Of a stretch of DNA of 64,000 nt, positions 8,922-17,466 are shown one piece after another; position 1 is the stretch's first letter, and every line of letters starts with the position of its first letter. The notes beneath the pieces are model-generated. The model searched no databases, was not told the DNA's origin, and saw only the letters and a list, made by a program, of their open reading frames with translations. A program made the translations under genes and the position numbers. Origin of the DNA: G965207345 sp965207345 (lineage in GTDB: Bacteria; Pseudomonadota; Gammaproteobacteria; PS1; Pseudothioglobaceae); the NCBI GenBank assembly GCA_965207345.1, contig OZ242280.1, positions 1,116,001 to 1,180,000 of the forward strand. Reading direction: 5' to 3'.

Positions 8922-9248
8922 ATGCTATAAAAATATAGCGATTATTGGTGAGATGGTTTGGCAAAAGAAATAATTGAGGTAGCTGAAATGTTAGGACATA
9001 ATATTGTTGATATTTTCGTTAAAAAAATGCATATTAGAAATTATAAATATTTAGGATATTTGAAAGAATTAACTCAGCTAAAATCTAAGATTGATGACAC
9101 AATTATCGCACTAGACGTAGCTTTAAAACAAAGAATTTCTATTGGTGAATATGTAATAATTTGTATGAAAGTTTTGGTGCTTAAATTACTAGGAGCAAGT
9201 AAACTTTTTCTTACTATGCCCGCTAAAAATCTTCGCACTGCTATTTAA
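8922..9248 (+). pseudogene. decayed PglD/NeuD-like sugar acetyltransferase
   Basis: The frame from 8958 to 9248 (96 residues from a TTG) matches the N-terminal Rossmann-like PglD_N domain: AKEIIEVAEMLGHNIV, a YLGYLKEL stretch, and DDTIIALDVALKQR. The expected first strand IAIIG is encoded just upstream (about 8935-8949) in a different frame, so one base seems to be missing near 8950. The ATG at 8922 runs into TAA after two codons. After residue 66 the left-handed beta-helix is absent and the frame goes straight to an end resembling the family C-terminus (GAS...PAKNLR). The length is about half the usual 200 residues. I read this as an acetyltransferase with N-terminal frameshift damage and an internal deletion. 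If expressed, a 96-residue fragment could not be active. Confidence 0.7.
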
Positions 9249-9249
9249 A

Positions 9250-10446
9250 ATGATGCAACATTTTTCCCCATGGCCCAAGTTGAGCGACGAAGAAATATCA
9301 GCAGTAGCTAAAGTACTTCGTTCTAATCAAGTTAATTATTGGACAGGCGGTGAGGGTAGGCGTTTTGAAAGAGCATTTGCAAGAATAACAAATTGTCGCT
9401 ATGGGATTGCTCTAGCAAATGGAACGCTTGCATTAGAGGTTGCACTTAGAGCACTTGATATTGGCATAGGTGATGAAGTAATTGTAACACCTAGAAGTTT
9501 TATCGCTTCGGTTTCTTGTGTTATTTCAGTGGGAGCAAAACCTATTTTTGCTGATATTGATCTCAATTCTGGGAATATCACAGCTCAAAATATTAAAGTC
9601 GTGTTAACTACAAAAACAAAAGCAATTATTTGTGTTCATTTAGCGGGGTTTCCGTGTGAAATGGATGATATTATCGCGCTTACAAAAAAACATCACATTA
9701 AAGTGATTGAAGATTGTGCCCAGGCGCATGGTGCAAAGTATAAAAATCGCTCTGTTGGTTCAATTGGTGATATTGCTGCTTGGTCTTTTTGTCAAGATAA
9801 AATTATGACAACCGGTGGTGAAGGCGGTATGGTCACGACAAATAATGAAGATTTATATCAAAAAGTTTGCTCATATAAAGATCATGGTAAATCATACAAT
9901 GCACTCACTCAAAACATAAAAAGTATGCAATTTCCTTATGTGCATGAAAGTTTTGGCAGCAATTACCGTATGCTGGAAATTTCAGCTACAATTGGTAATA
10001 TTCAAGTTAAAAAATTAAATGCATGGCAACAAATACGAAAACATAATGCAGAAAAGATTTGGATGAGCGCACAATCTTATTTCGCACTCAGCATACCTAA
10101 AATCCCACACTATATGGTGCATGCTTATTATAGAGCTTATATTTTTGTTGATAATAGCAAATTAAATAAAGGCTGGAATACTGCGCTTATTATCAAAAAA
10201 ATAAATGATTTAGGCGTGCCATGCTATATGGGTGTGTGTCCTGAAATTTATTTGGAAAAAGCGTTTGCCACTAAAGATTTTAAACCTAAGCATCGGCTTA
10301 AAAATGCTAAAGCACTTTCTAGGAATAGTCTTACATTTATGGTTCATCCAACGTTGACTAAGGCTGAGATTAAAAAAACTTGTGCTACAATTCGCACCGT
10401 AATGAATGAAGCAGATAAAGATATTACAAACAATACATTTGCTTAA
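9250..10446 (+). CDS. DegT/DnrJ/EryC1/StrS aminotransferase (PglE-type)
   Basis: This 398-residue PLP enzyme has ANGTLAL at residues 56-62, IEDCAQ at 153-158 and the PLP lysine Lys184 before TTGGEGG. Family members transfer an amino group to the 4-keto sugar made by a 4,6-dehydratase. The PglF-like dehydratase is the next gene, so the pair should make a UDP-4-amino-4,6-dideoxy sugar. The gene starts two bases after the acetyltransferase pseudogene, a spacing that recalls a once intact acetyltransferase-aminotransferase pair. A second aminotransferase domain of this superfamily lies in the fusion at 1-1491. Confidence 0.88.
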   Translation: MMQHFSPWPKLSDEEISAVAKVLRSNQVNYWTGGEGRRFERAFARITNCRYGIALANGTLALEVALRALDIGIGDEVIVTPRSFIASVSCVISVGAKPIFADIDLNSGNITAQNIKVVLTTKTKAIICVHLAGFPCEMDDIIALTKKHHIKVIEDCAQAHGAKYKNRSVGSIGDIAAWSFCQDKIMTTGGEGGMVTTNNEDLYQKVCSYKDHGKSYNALTQNIKSMQFPYVHESFGSNYRMLEISATIGNIQVKKLNAWQQIRKHNAEKIWMSAQSYFALSIPKIPHYMVHAYYRAYIFVDNSKLNKGWNTALIIKKINDLGVPCYMGVCPEIYLEKAFATKDFKPKHRLKNAKALSRNSLTFMVHPTLTKAEIKKTCATIRTVMNEADKDITNNTFA

Positions 10447-10546
10447 AAAATATATCTTCAGTAAAAATATTATAAAATCACGCGTATTTCAAAACTTTGA
10501 GATAGTTTAAAAAATAGTTATTAGCACATTTATATTTTATTTTTAT

Positions 10547-12349
10547 ATGATAAACGCACTTTTGTTTCAGCGCACACTGCAGCGCATACTTGGGCATAAT
10601 ATACGCTTTGTTAAAAGTGTGCTCAATTTGAATGCGATTGTTATTTTAAGTTTTTTTTCGTTTTACTGGTCTTTTTGGATTTTTCATAAACCATTTTTAC
10701 TTGCACCAGTTTTGGTCGCAATTAGTGTACGTTTACTGGCATCTTTATTTATTTATCAAGATTATTCAGCCTCGTGGTCTAGGGCGTCATCACGTGCATT
10801 TTTAATTAAAACATTACTTAATTTTATTGCATTTTTTATTTATATGCCAATTTTTTATGGCGAGGTACGTGTTGCGCTTTTTATCAGTGAATTATTTATT
10901 TTTTTATTTTTAATTAATTTTTTGATGTATACGTATCAATATTTAGCGCGCTCTTATGCAACGCGTCTTAATACAGATATTAAAAAGAAAACACTTGTTA
11001 TTTTTGGTGCTGGACAGGCAGGCGTCAAGGTAGCGCATGAATTTACGACAACTAGTTATCATTTGAGAGTTTTTGTTGATGATGATAAAAATTTGCAAGC
11101 ACGTTCCATTGATGGCACAAGTATTTTATCTCGAGGAAAATTTCTGAAAAAATTTAAACATAAAAAAAGTGATTTACTTATTATTGCAACGCCTTCTGCT
11201 AGTCACTTGGCGATACAAAATATTTATCGGATAATTGAGAATTATGCAAGCGAAGTTAAAATTTTGCCCAGTCTTCGCCGTATGCTCCTAGATACGCCTT
11301 ATACTGAGCAATTAAAAGATATTAATATTGAAGACTTATTAGCAAGACATCCTATTGATTTAGATGAGACGTTAATTTCAAAATTCGTCTTTGGCAAAAC
11401 AATACTCATTACTGGCGCAGGTGGGACGATTGGTAGTGAATTAGCAAGACAATGCGTGCGTTTTAAGGCAGAGCATATTATTTTGTTAGATCACAGTGAG
11501 TTTAGTTTATATCAAATTGAACAAAAACTTGTCTCTGTGCGCGTCAGTGCTATTTTGGCATCAGTTACAGATAGGGAAGAATTGGAGAATATTTTTAAAA
11601 AATATCATATTAATATTGTGATTCATGCTGCTGCTTATAAACATGTGCCGATGGTTGAGGCAAATATTAAACAGAGTATTATCAACAACGTACTTGGAAC
11701 AAAATATGTAATTGATGCTGCAATTTCTAATCAGGTGGAAAAATTAGTGTTAATTAGTAGCGATAAAGCAGTGCGCCCAAGTAATGTGATGGGCGCAACA
11801 AAACGCATTGGTGAGCTTTATTTGCAAAATGTTACAAGTAATAAAACGCAAATGGTTGCTGTGCGTTTTGGTAATGTACTTGGCAGTAGTGGTAGTGTAA
11901 TCCCACTTTTTGAAAAACAAATTAAAGCAGGCGGTCCAGTAACAGTAACGCATCCAGAGGTTACGCGTTATTTTATGCTTATAAGCGAAGCGTGCGAATT
12001 AGTGCTTCAGGCGGCAGCATTAGGTACAGGCGGTGAGATTTTTATTTTAGATATGGGCGAGCCCGTTAAGATTTTATCGCTTGCTAAGCAAATGATAAAA
12101 CTCAGTCATTCTAATGATATTATGATAGAGTTTATTGGTTTAAGGATGGGTGAAAAATTACGTGAAGAATTGCTTCTAAATGAGTGCGAAAAACAAACAC
12201 CTTATCCTTCTATTATGATTGCTAAAAAAGATTTTTATGATATTAAAGCCCTTGAGCATGATATATCAACTTTAATGACGAGTTTTGATAAAATTGCCAT
12301 TCTCAAAAAAATTGTGCCAGAGTTTAGCACAGATAGGTATTTAATCTAG
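10547..12349 (+). CDS. membrane-bound UDP-GlcNAc 4,6-dehydratase (PglF/WbpM-like)
   Basis: The 600-residue protein has about four N-terminal membrane segments (roughly residues 20-130), a first nucleotide-binding fold (TLVIFGAGQAG, near 147) and a second Rossmann domain starting ILITGAGGTIGSE near residue 285. The catalytic region reads SSDKA followed by MGATK, so Met stands where PseB has Tyr; this is the hallmark of the retaining PglF/WbpM group. It makes UDP-2-acetamido-4-keto-2,4,6-trideoxyglucose, the substrate for the aminotransferase just upstream. The 100-base gap after the aminotransferase may hold a separate promoter, but I see no clear one. Confidence 0.88.
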   Translation: MINALLFQRTLQRILGHNIRFVKSVLNLNAIVILSFFSFYWSFWIFHKPFLLAPVLVAISVRLLASLFIYQDYSASWSRASSRAFLIKTLLNFIAFFIYMPIFYGEVRVALFISELFIFLFLINFLMYTYQYLARSYATRLNTDIKKKTLVIFGAGQAGVKVAHEFTTTSYHLRVFVDDDKNLQARSIDGTSILSRGKFLKKFKHKKSDLLIIATPSASHLAIQNIYRIIENYASEVKILPSLRRMLLDTPYTEQLKDINIEDLLARHPIDLDETLISKFVFGKTILITGAGGTIGSELARQCVRFKAEHIILLDHSEFSLYQIEQKLVSVRVSAILASVTDREELENIFKKYHINIVIHAAAYKHVPMVEANIKQSIINNVLGTKYVIDAAISNQVEKLVLISSDKAVRPSNVMGATKRIGELYLQNVTSNKTQMVAVRFGNVLGSSGSVIPLFEKQIKAGGPVTVTHPEVTRYFMLISEACELVLQAAALGTGGEIFILDMGEPVKILSLAKQMIKLSHSNDIMIEFIGLRMGEKLREELLLNECEKQTPYPSIMIAKKDFYDIKALEHDISTLMTSFDKIAILKKIVPEFSTDRYLI

Positions 12350-12419
12350 TTATGTTGATTTATAATACTTTTAAATTTTTTATTTGAGATTTTTTGTTCT
12401 TATTTGTTTGGAATAAATT

Positions 12420-13652
12420 TTGATTAATCAGTTATTTTTTGATAGTGATTATGATGCAGATACGCTTTTGCACATGAAATTTGAAGAAAAAACTATCGCA
12501 CATTATCGGCTACCAAGCGCAGATACACACATCTATGATGAATATTTAGCAACTTTAGCGCGCCATCCAATTAACTATATTGTCGTTATCGGTATTGGTG
12601 GTAGTAGTTTAGGTGTGCAAGCGGTATATGATTTTTTAAAAAGTGTGCATGATTTCAAAAGAATATTATATTTTTTAGACAGCACCAATCCTATTGATAT
12701 CAGATATATTTGTAGTCAAATTGATTTTAGTAAATCACATTTTATTGTGATTAGCAAATCAGGCACAACGATTGAAACTATTGCAATTTATAAATATTTA
12801 CTTAGCAAATTAGCACATTTAAAATTGGAATACAATCCGTTTACCATTATTAGTGATGAAGGCTCACTCTTATTAAAACATGCACGCAAGACACATGCAT
12901 TTTGCTTTGCAATTAAAGCAGGCATTAGCGGTAGATTTTCGGTATTAAGTGCTGTTGGTTTAGTGCCTCTTGCTTTAGTTGGTGTAGATATTAAAGCATT
13001 ACTACTTGGTGCAAATCAGATTAAAGAGAGTTTTTTTAATGATGGCTATATACAAGAAACTTTATTAAAAAAAGCAGCTTATTATGCTAAACATTCTACG
13101 ATTATTAATATCAATACATTATTTTCCTACAGCCAATCTTTAGCCTCGTTTAATCATTGGTATATGCAACTTTGGGGTGAGAGTTTGGGCAAGAAACAAA
13201 TACACAGCAACTTTCATGTGGGGCTAACGCCAATTGGCTTGATTGGTCCAAAAGATCAGCATTCTTTTTTGCAGCTTTTAGCAGAAGGTAAACGTGATAA
13301 GAGCGTTACTTTTATTTTGCTGAAAACTTTTAATCACTCAGATTATGTTCCAAACCTCAGCTTAGAAAATTTAGAAATGCTGGATTATTTGAATGATTTA
13401 TCATTTGCTGAGATCGTGAGCACCCAAGCAAAAGCAACGATTAGTACACTTAGTAAAAATAAGAAAATTCCAATTGATGTGATTCATTTAAGCTACCAAA
13501 ATGAACTAAGCATCGGCAAACTTATTTATTATTTTGAACTACTTACTTCATTGTTAGGATATTTACTAGACGTGAATGCTTATGATCAACCTAGTGTTGA
13601 AGTAGCGAAAGAAATTTTAAATATTAAACTTAAAAAAATACATCAATTATGA
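12420..13652 (+). CDS. pgi: glucose-6-phosphate isomerase, short form
   Basis: The protein has the phosphoglucose isomerase motifs GIGGSSLG (near residue 59), the SKSGTTIET sugar-phosphate loop (near 118) and ISGRFSVLS (near 165), followed by a GPKDQHSFLQL segment near 280 that holds the active-site His region. It interconverts glucose-6-P and fructose-6-P. At 410 residues it is well below the common length of about 550 and matches the compact form known in Campylobacter and relatives. The predicted start is TTG at 12420. galU follows 20 bases later, so this pair feeds UDP-sugar synthesis for the glycan genes upstream. Confidence 0.88.
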   Translation: MINQLFFDSDYDADTLLHMKFEEKTIAHYRLPSADTHIYDEYLATLARHPINYIVVIGIGGSSLGVQAVYDFLKSVHDFKRILYFLDSTNPIDIRYICSQIDFSKSHFIVISKSGTTIETIAIYKYLLSKLAHLKLEYNPFTIISDEGSLLLKHARKTHAFCFAIKAGISGRFSVLSAVGLVPLALVGVDIKALLLGANQIKESFFNDGYIQETLLKKAAYYAKHSTIININTLFSYSQSLASFNHWYMQLWGESLGKKQIHSNFHVGLTPIGLIGPKDQHSFLQLLAEGKRDKSVTFILLKTFNHSDYVPNLSLENLEMLDYLNDLSFAEIVSTQAKATISTLSKNKKIPIDVIHLSYQNELSIGKLIYYFELLTSLLGYLLDVNAYDQPSVEVAKEILNIKLKKIHQL

Positions 13653-13672
13653 AAGAGAAATAAGGATTAAAA

Positions 13673-14530
13673 ATGAGAATTAAAAAATGCTTATTTCCAG
13701 CAGCAGGTTATGGCACGCGTTTTTTGCCAGCAACTAAAGCAGTGCCGAAAGAAATGCTACCAATTTTAACCAAACCCTTGCTTCAATATGGTATTGAAGA
13801 GGCATTAGAGGCTGGTATTGATACTATGGCAATTATTACTGGTAGGGGAAAACGTAGCATTGAGGATCATTTTGATAGCGCTTTTGAAATTGAACAACAA
13901 CTTAAAAATACAAAGAAGACACATTATCTAAAAGATATTAACGCTATTGTTAATAATGCTACTTTTACTTATATTCGTCAAAAAAAAATGTTGGGCTTAG
14001 GACATGCTATTTTAACAGGCGAACCGCTTATAGGCCAAGAGCCATTTGCAGTGTTGCTTGCTGATGATTTGTGCATAAATGATTTGTTCAAAAATAATAA
14101 AAATACTCATATTGGAGTGCTTGAGCAAATGCTAGAAATATATGACAAATATAACTGCTCTGTAATAGCAGTAGAAGTAGTTGATAAATCTAAAGTGCAC
14201 CAATACGGTATCATCAAAGGCAAACTGGTTGACAACACAAAAGATACTTACCGCGTAAATGACATGATAGAAAAACCAAGTGTTGCCGAAAGTACAAGTA
14301 ATTTAGCAATTATTGGTCGCTATATTTTAACACCTGATATTTTTAGTATTTTGCGTCAAACTAAAGTAGATAAGAATCGTGAAATTCAAATTACTGATGC
14401 GCTTAGAATTCAGGCAAAAAGGGGTAAAGTAATTGCTTATCAATTTAAAGGCAGACGTTTTGATTGTGGCAATGTTGAAGGGTATGTTAGGGCTATTTGT
14501 CATCTTGCTAAGATGCAAAATTTACTCTGA
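13673..14530 (+). CDS. galU: UTP-glucose-1-phosphate uridylyltransferase
   Basis: GalU makes UDP-glucose from UTP and glucose-1-phosphate. The 285-residue protein has the nucleotidyltransferase loop PAAGYGTRFLPATKAVPKEM (residues 9-28), the QKKMLGLGHAIL segment (about 103-114), LLADDL (near 127) and VNDMIEKP (near 201), all diagnostic. A purine-rich ribosome-binding site lies just before the ATG. It forms a tight pair with pgi and ends the sugar locus; a 143-base gap to lepA follows, with an imperfect hairpin near 14541-14564. Confidence 0.94.
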   Translation: MRIKKCLFPAAGYGTRFLPATKAVPKEMLPILTKPLLQYGIEEALEAGIDTMAIITGRGKRSIEDHFDSAFEIEQQLKNTKKTHYLKDINAIVNNATFTYIRQKKMLGLGHAILTGEPLIGQEPFAVLLADDLCINDLFKNNKNTHIGVLEQMLEIYDKYNCSVIAVEVVDKSKVHQYGIIKGKLVDNTKDTYRVNDMIEKPSVAESTSNLAIIGRYILTPDIFSILRQTKVDKNREIQITDALRIQAKRGKVIAYQFKGRRFDCGNVEGYVRAICHLAKMQNLL

Positions 14531-14673
14531 TAAATGAATAAAGTCTCAGCTGATTGAGTCTTTAAAATTAAAGTTGCAGTCTAGAAATCTGAAAATAGGT
14601 GTAAAAAAGTTACTAAAAATAATGCACCTTATTTTTTTATTTGCAATGATATTTTTAGGGCATTTTAATAAAA

Positions 14674-16464
14674 ATGAAACATATTCGCAATTTTTCTATT
14701 ATCGCACATATTGATCATGGTAAATCAACACTTTCAGATCGTTTTATTGAATTTTGTGGTGCACTTTCAAAACGTGAAATGTCAACGCAAGTTTTGGACA
14801 GTATGGATCTTGAAAAAGAGCGTGGTATTACAATTAAAGCCCAAAGTGTTACACTTGACTATCAAGCCTTAGATGGCAAAACTTATCATCTTAATTTTAT
14901 TGACACACCAGGACATGTAGATTTTTCCTATGAAGTTTCACGTTCACTTGTAGCGTGCGAAGGGGCACTGCTTGTAGTTGATGCTTCTCAAGGTGTGGAA
15001 GCACAAACATTAGCAAATTGCTATGCAGCTATTGATGAAGGTTTAGAAGTTATTCCGGTGCTTAATAAAATTGATTTAAGCGCAGCAGAACCTGAGCGTG
15101 TTATTTCTGAGATTGAAGATGTCATTGGTATTGAAGCAAAAAATGCAGTGCAGACAAGCGCAAAATTAGGTATTGGCATTCGTGCTATTTTAGAACAAGT
15201 TGTGCAAAAAATACCCATGCCTAAGGGAGTACTTAAAGGTACACTTAGAGCGCTAATTATTGATTCTTGGTTTGATAATTATTTGGGTGTTGTTTCCTTT
15301 ATTCGTGTTATAGACGGCAGTATCACAGCGAAACAAAAAATTAAAATTTTCTCAACTGATAAAATTTATAGTGTTGAAGAAGTGGGGGTTTTTACGCCAA
15401 AAAAAACGCCCAGAAAAAATTTAAGTGCAGGCGAGATAGGTTACTTAATTGCTGGAATTAAACGTATTGATGGCGCGCCTGTTGGTGATACTATTGTTTA
15501 TGAAAAAAGTAAAGTAAATGTAGCACTTGCTGGATTTAAAGCTGTTCAACCACGTGTTTTTGCAGGATTATTCCCCATTCATAGCGAAGATTACGAAAAA
15601 TTTCGAGAAGCACTTGCTAAATTAAGTTTGAACGATTCAGCATTGCAATACGACCCTGAAAATTCTGATGCACTTGGTTTTGGTTTTCGTTGCGGTTTTT
15701 TGGGCTTACTGCATATGGAAATTGTTGCCGAGCGCCTGGAGCGGGAATATAACTTTAATTTAATTATGACAGCACCAACTGTAGTCTATGAAATATTAGA
15801 CACAAAAGGTAATGTAATTTTGGTGGATAGTCCATCTAAACTTCCTGAAAAACAAAAAATTGCTGAGTTCAGAGAACCTGTTATTATTAGTCATATTTTG
15901 GTTAGTAGCAAGTTTGTAGGGGCGGTAATGACTTTATGTGTAGCCCGGCGCGGCGTGCAAAAAAATATGATTTATCTAGGTAGGCAGGTTTCTCTTACTT
16001 ATGAATTGTCTCTTAATGAAATTGTGCTTGATTTTTTTGATAAACTTAAATCAGTCAGTCGTGGTTTTGCTTCTATGGATTATCAATTTTCGCATTATGC
16101 ACCTGCTGATTTAGTGCGCCTAGATGTGATGATTAATAAAGAATTAATAGATGCGCTTGCGCTCATTGTGCATAAATCTAGCGCACTACATAAAGGCAGA
16201 GAGCTCGCTGAAAAAATGAAAGAACTCATTCCAAGACAAATGTTTGATGTAGCAATACAAGCGTGTTTAGGTAGTAAAATTATTGCGCGGACAACAGTGA
16301 AAGCACTGCGTAAAAACGTAACTGCTAAATGTTACGGAGGCGATATTACACGCAAACGTAAATTACTAGAAAAACAGAAAAAAGGTAAAAAGCGTATGCG
16401 CACAATTGGCAAAGTCAATATTCCGAAAGAAGCATTTTTAGCGGCGTTACACCTTAAGACTTAA
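14674..16464 (+). CDS. lepA: elongation factor 4 (LepA GTPase)
   Basis: LepA is a ribosome-associated translational GTPase thought to rescue or remodel stalled elongation complexes. The 596-residue length is standard. The G1 motif AHIDHGKST is at residues 11-19, followed by RGITIK, the DTPGHVDF G3 motif near residue 77 and NKID G4 near 130. The C-terminal LepA-specific domain ends in a basic tail (GDITRKRKLLEKQKKGKKR). It is usually followed by lepB, but here the next gene is convergent ypjD, so the lepA-lepB pair is split. Confidence 0.96.
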   Translation: MKHIRNFSIIAHIDHGKSTLSDRFIEFCGALSKREMSTQVLDSMDLEKERGITIKAQSVTLDYQALDGKTYHLNFIDTPGHVDFSYEVSRSLVACEGALLVVDASQGVEAQTLANCYAAIDEGLEVIPVLNKIDLSAAEPERVISEIEDVIGIEAKNAVQTSAKLGIGIRAILEQVVQKIPMPKGVLKGTLRALIIDSWFDNYLGVVSFIRVIDGSITAKQKIKIFSTDKIYSVEEVGVFTPKKTPRKNLSAGEIGYLIAGIKRIDGAPVGDTIVYEKSKVNVALAGFKAVQPRVFAGLFPIHSEDYEKFREALAKLSLNDSALQYDPENSDALGFGFRCGFLGLLHMEIVAERLEREYNFNLIMTAPTVVYEILDTKGNVILVDSPSKLPEKQKIAEFREPVIISHILVSSKFVGAVMTLCVARRGVQKNMIYLGRQVSLTYELSLNEIVLDFFDKLKSVSRGFASMDYQFSHYAPADLVRLDVMINKELIDALALIVHKSSALHKGRELAEKMKELIPRQMFDVAIQACLGSKIIARTTVKALRKNVTAKCYGGDITRKRKLLEKQKKGKKRMRTIGKVNIPKEAFLAALHLKT

Positions 16465-16483
16465 AATTAATTGTGCTAATTTT
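16463..16483. terminator. weak bidirectional hairpin between lepA and ypjD
   Basis: A perfect 7-bp stem made only of A/T pairs (16463-16469 with 16477-16483, loop 7) overlaps the lepA stop and sits between two convergent genes, followed by a T-rich run. The lack of G/C pairs makes it a weak candidate. Confidence 0.3.
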
Positions 16484-16507
16484 TCTATTTATTGATAGAT
16501 TATTTTT

Positions 16508-17311
16508 TCAAGATGTTGTAATTTTTAAAATGCTTTCTAAAACAAACTTAGAACCAAAATAAGCGAGTATTAAAAAAATAAAACCAATTTGCAAAAAAAC
16601 AATTAGCTGCCTGCCACGCCAACCTAGTAATTTATGTCCAAAAATTAATATAGCAAAAATGAACCAGGCAATGATAGAAAGCACGGTTTTATGTACTAAA
16701 TGTTGCGCAAAAATATTTTCTAAAAAAACAAAGCCACTTACAAGTGATAGTGTTAATAACATACCACCGAGTACTAGTGTGTTAAATAATATTTTTTCCA
16801 TTGTTTCAAGTGGCGGTAATTTATAAGTGAAGGCATTTAAACGCTTTTGATGTAAGTGATTATCTTGCACAGTTAGTAAAATTGATTGACAAACACTAAG
16901 TGCTAGCACACCATAAGCAGCAATAGAAAGCAAAATATGTCCGCTTAATTTGAATGAAATAAGTTTTGTAGCACTTTCTGGAAAAAATAAAGCAAATAAA
17001 AGTATCAGTGCATTGAGTGGATAAACAATCACATCAAGTGCATATATTGGTTTAAAAAATGAGCTGATAAAAACTAGTAGAGCAATAAATAACGCAATAA
17101 TAGCACTGCTGTTAACAATGCCAAATACAATACCTTCTATGTTAAAAACGCTAGGTAAAAAGACATAAGTGTGCGCTAAGAGAGCAACGCTTAGAAGTAT
17201 ATTTCTAAAATATTTATAAGAAAAATATATTTTTGCACTTTGATAATAATAAATAGATAGTAGGGCAGTAAGCAAATAAGCAACAATTGCAATAACAATT
17301 ATCATCGGCAT
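16508..17311 (-). CDS. ypjD: cytochrome c assembly-type membrane protein (YpjD/HemX family)
   Basis: This 267-residue protein is almost wholly hydrophobic, with about eight membrane segments and the conserved histidines of the CcsA/YpjD group (HILLSIAAYGVLALSV near residues 125-140; HKTVLSIIAWFIFAILIFGHKLLGWRG near 207-233). CcsA-like proteins handle haem at the membrane; YpjD itself is not well defined. Placement divergent from ffh is the usual arrangement in proteobacteria and supports the name. Confidence 0.85.
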   Translation of the reverse strand: MPMIIVIAIVAYLLTALLSIYYYQSAKIYFSYKYFRNILLSVALLAHTYVFLPSVFNIEGIVFGIVNSSAIIALFIALLVFISSFFKPIYALDVIVYPLNALILLFALFFPESATKLISFKLSGHILLSIAAYGVLALSVCQSILLTVQDNHLHQKRLNAFTYKLPPLETMEKILFNTLVLGGMLLTLSLVSGFVFLENIFAQHLVHKTVLSIIAWFIFAILIFGHKLLGWRGRQLIVFLQIGFIFLILAYFGSKFVLESILKITTS

Positions 17312-17466
17312 TTTGACTTCATCAAGATGAATATCTCACAAGAGAGATTCATTATATCACGAGAGTAAATTTAGGGGCATTAATATCTATTTTGCCATTC
17401 TAAATACTCTACTCGCTTTTTAGGGAGATATTTGAGATAATAACACTTTTTATAAGGACAATATAA

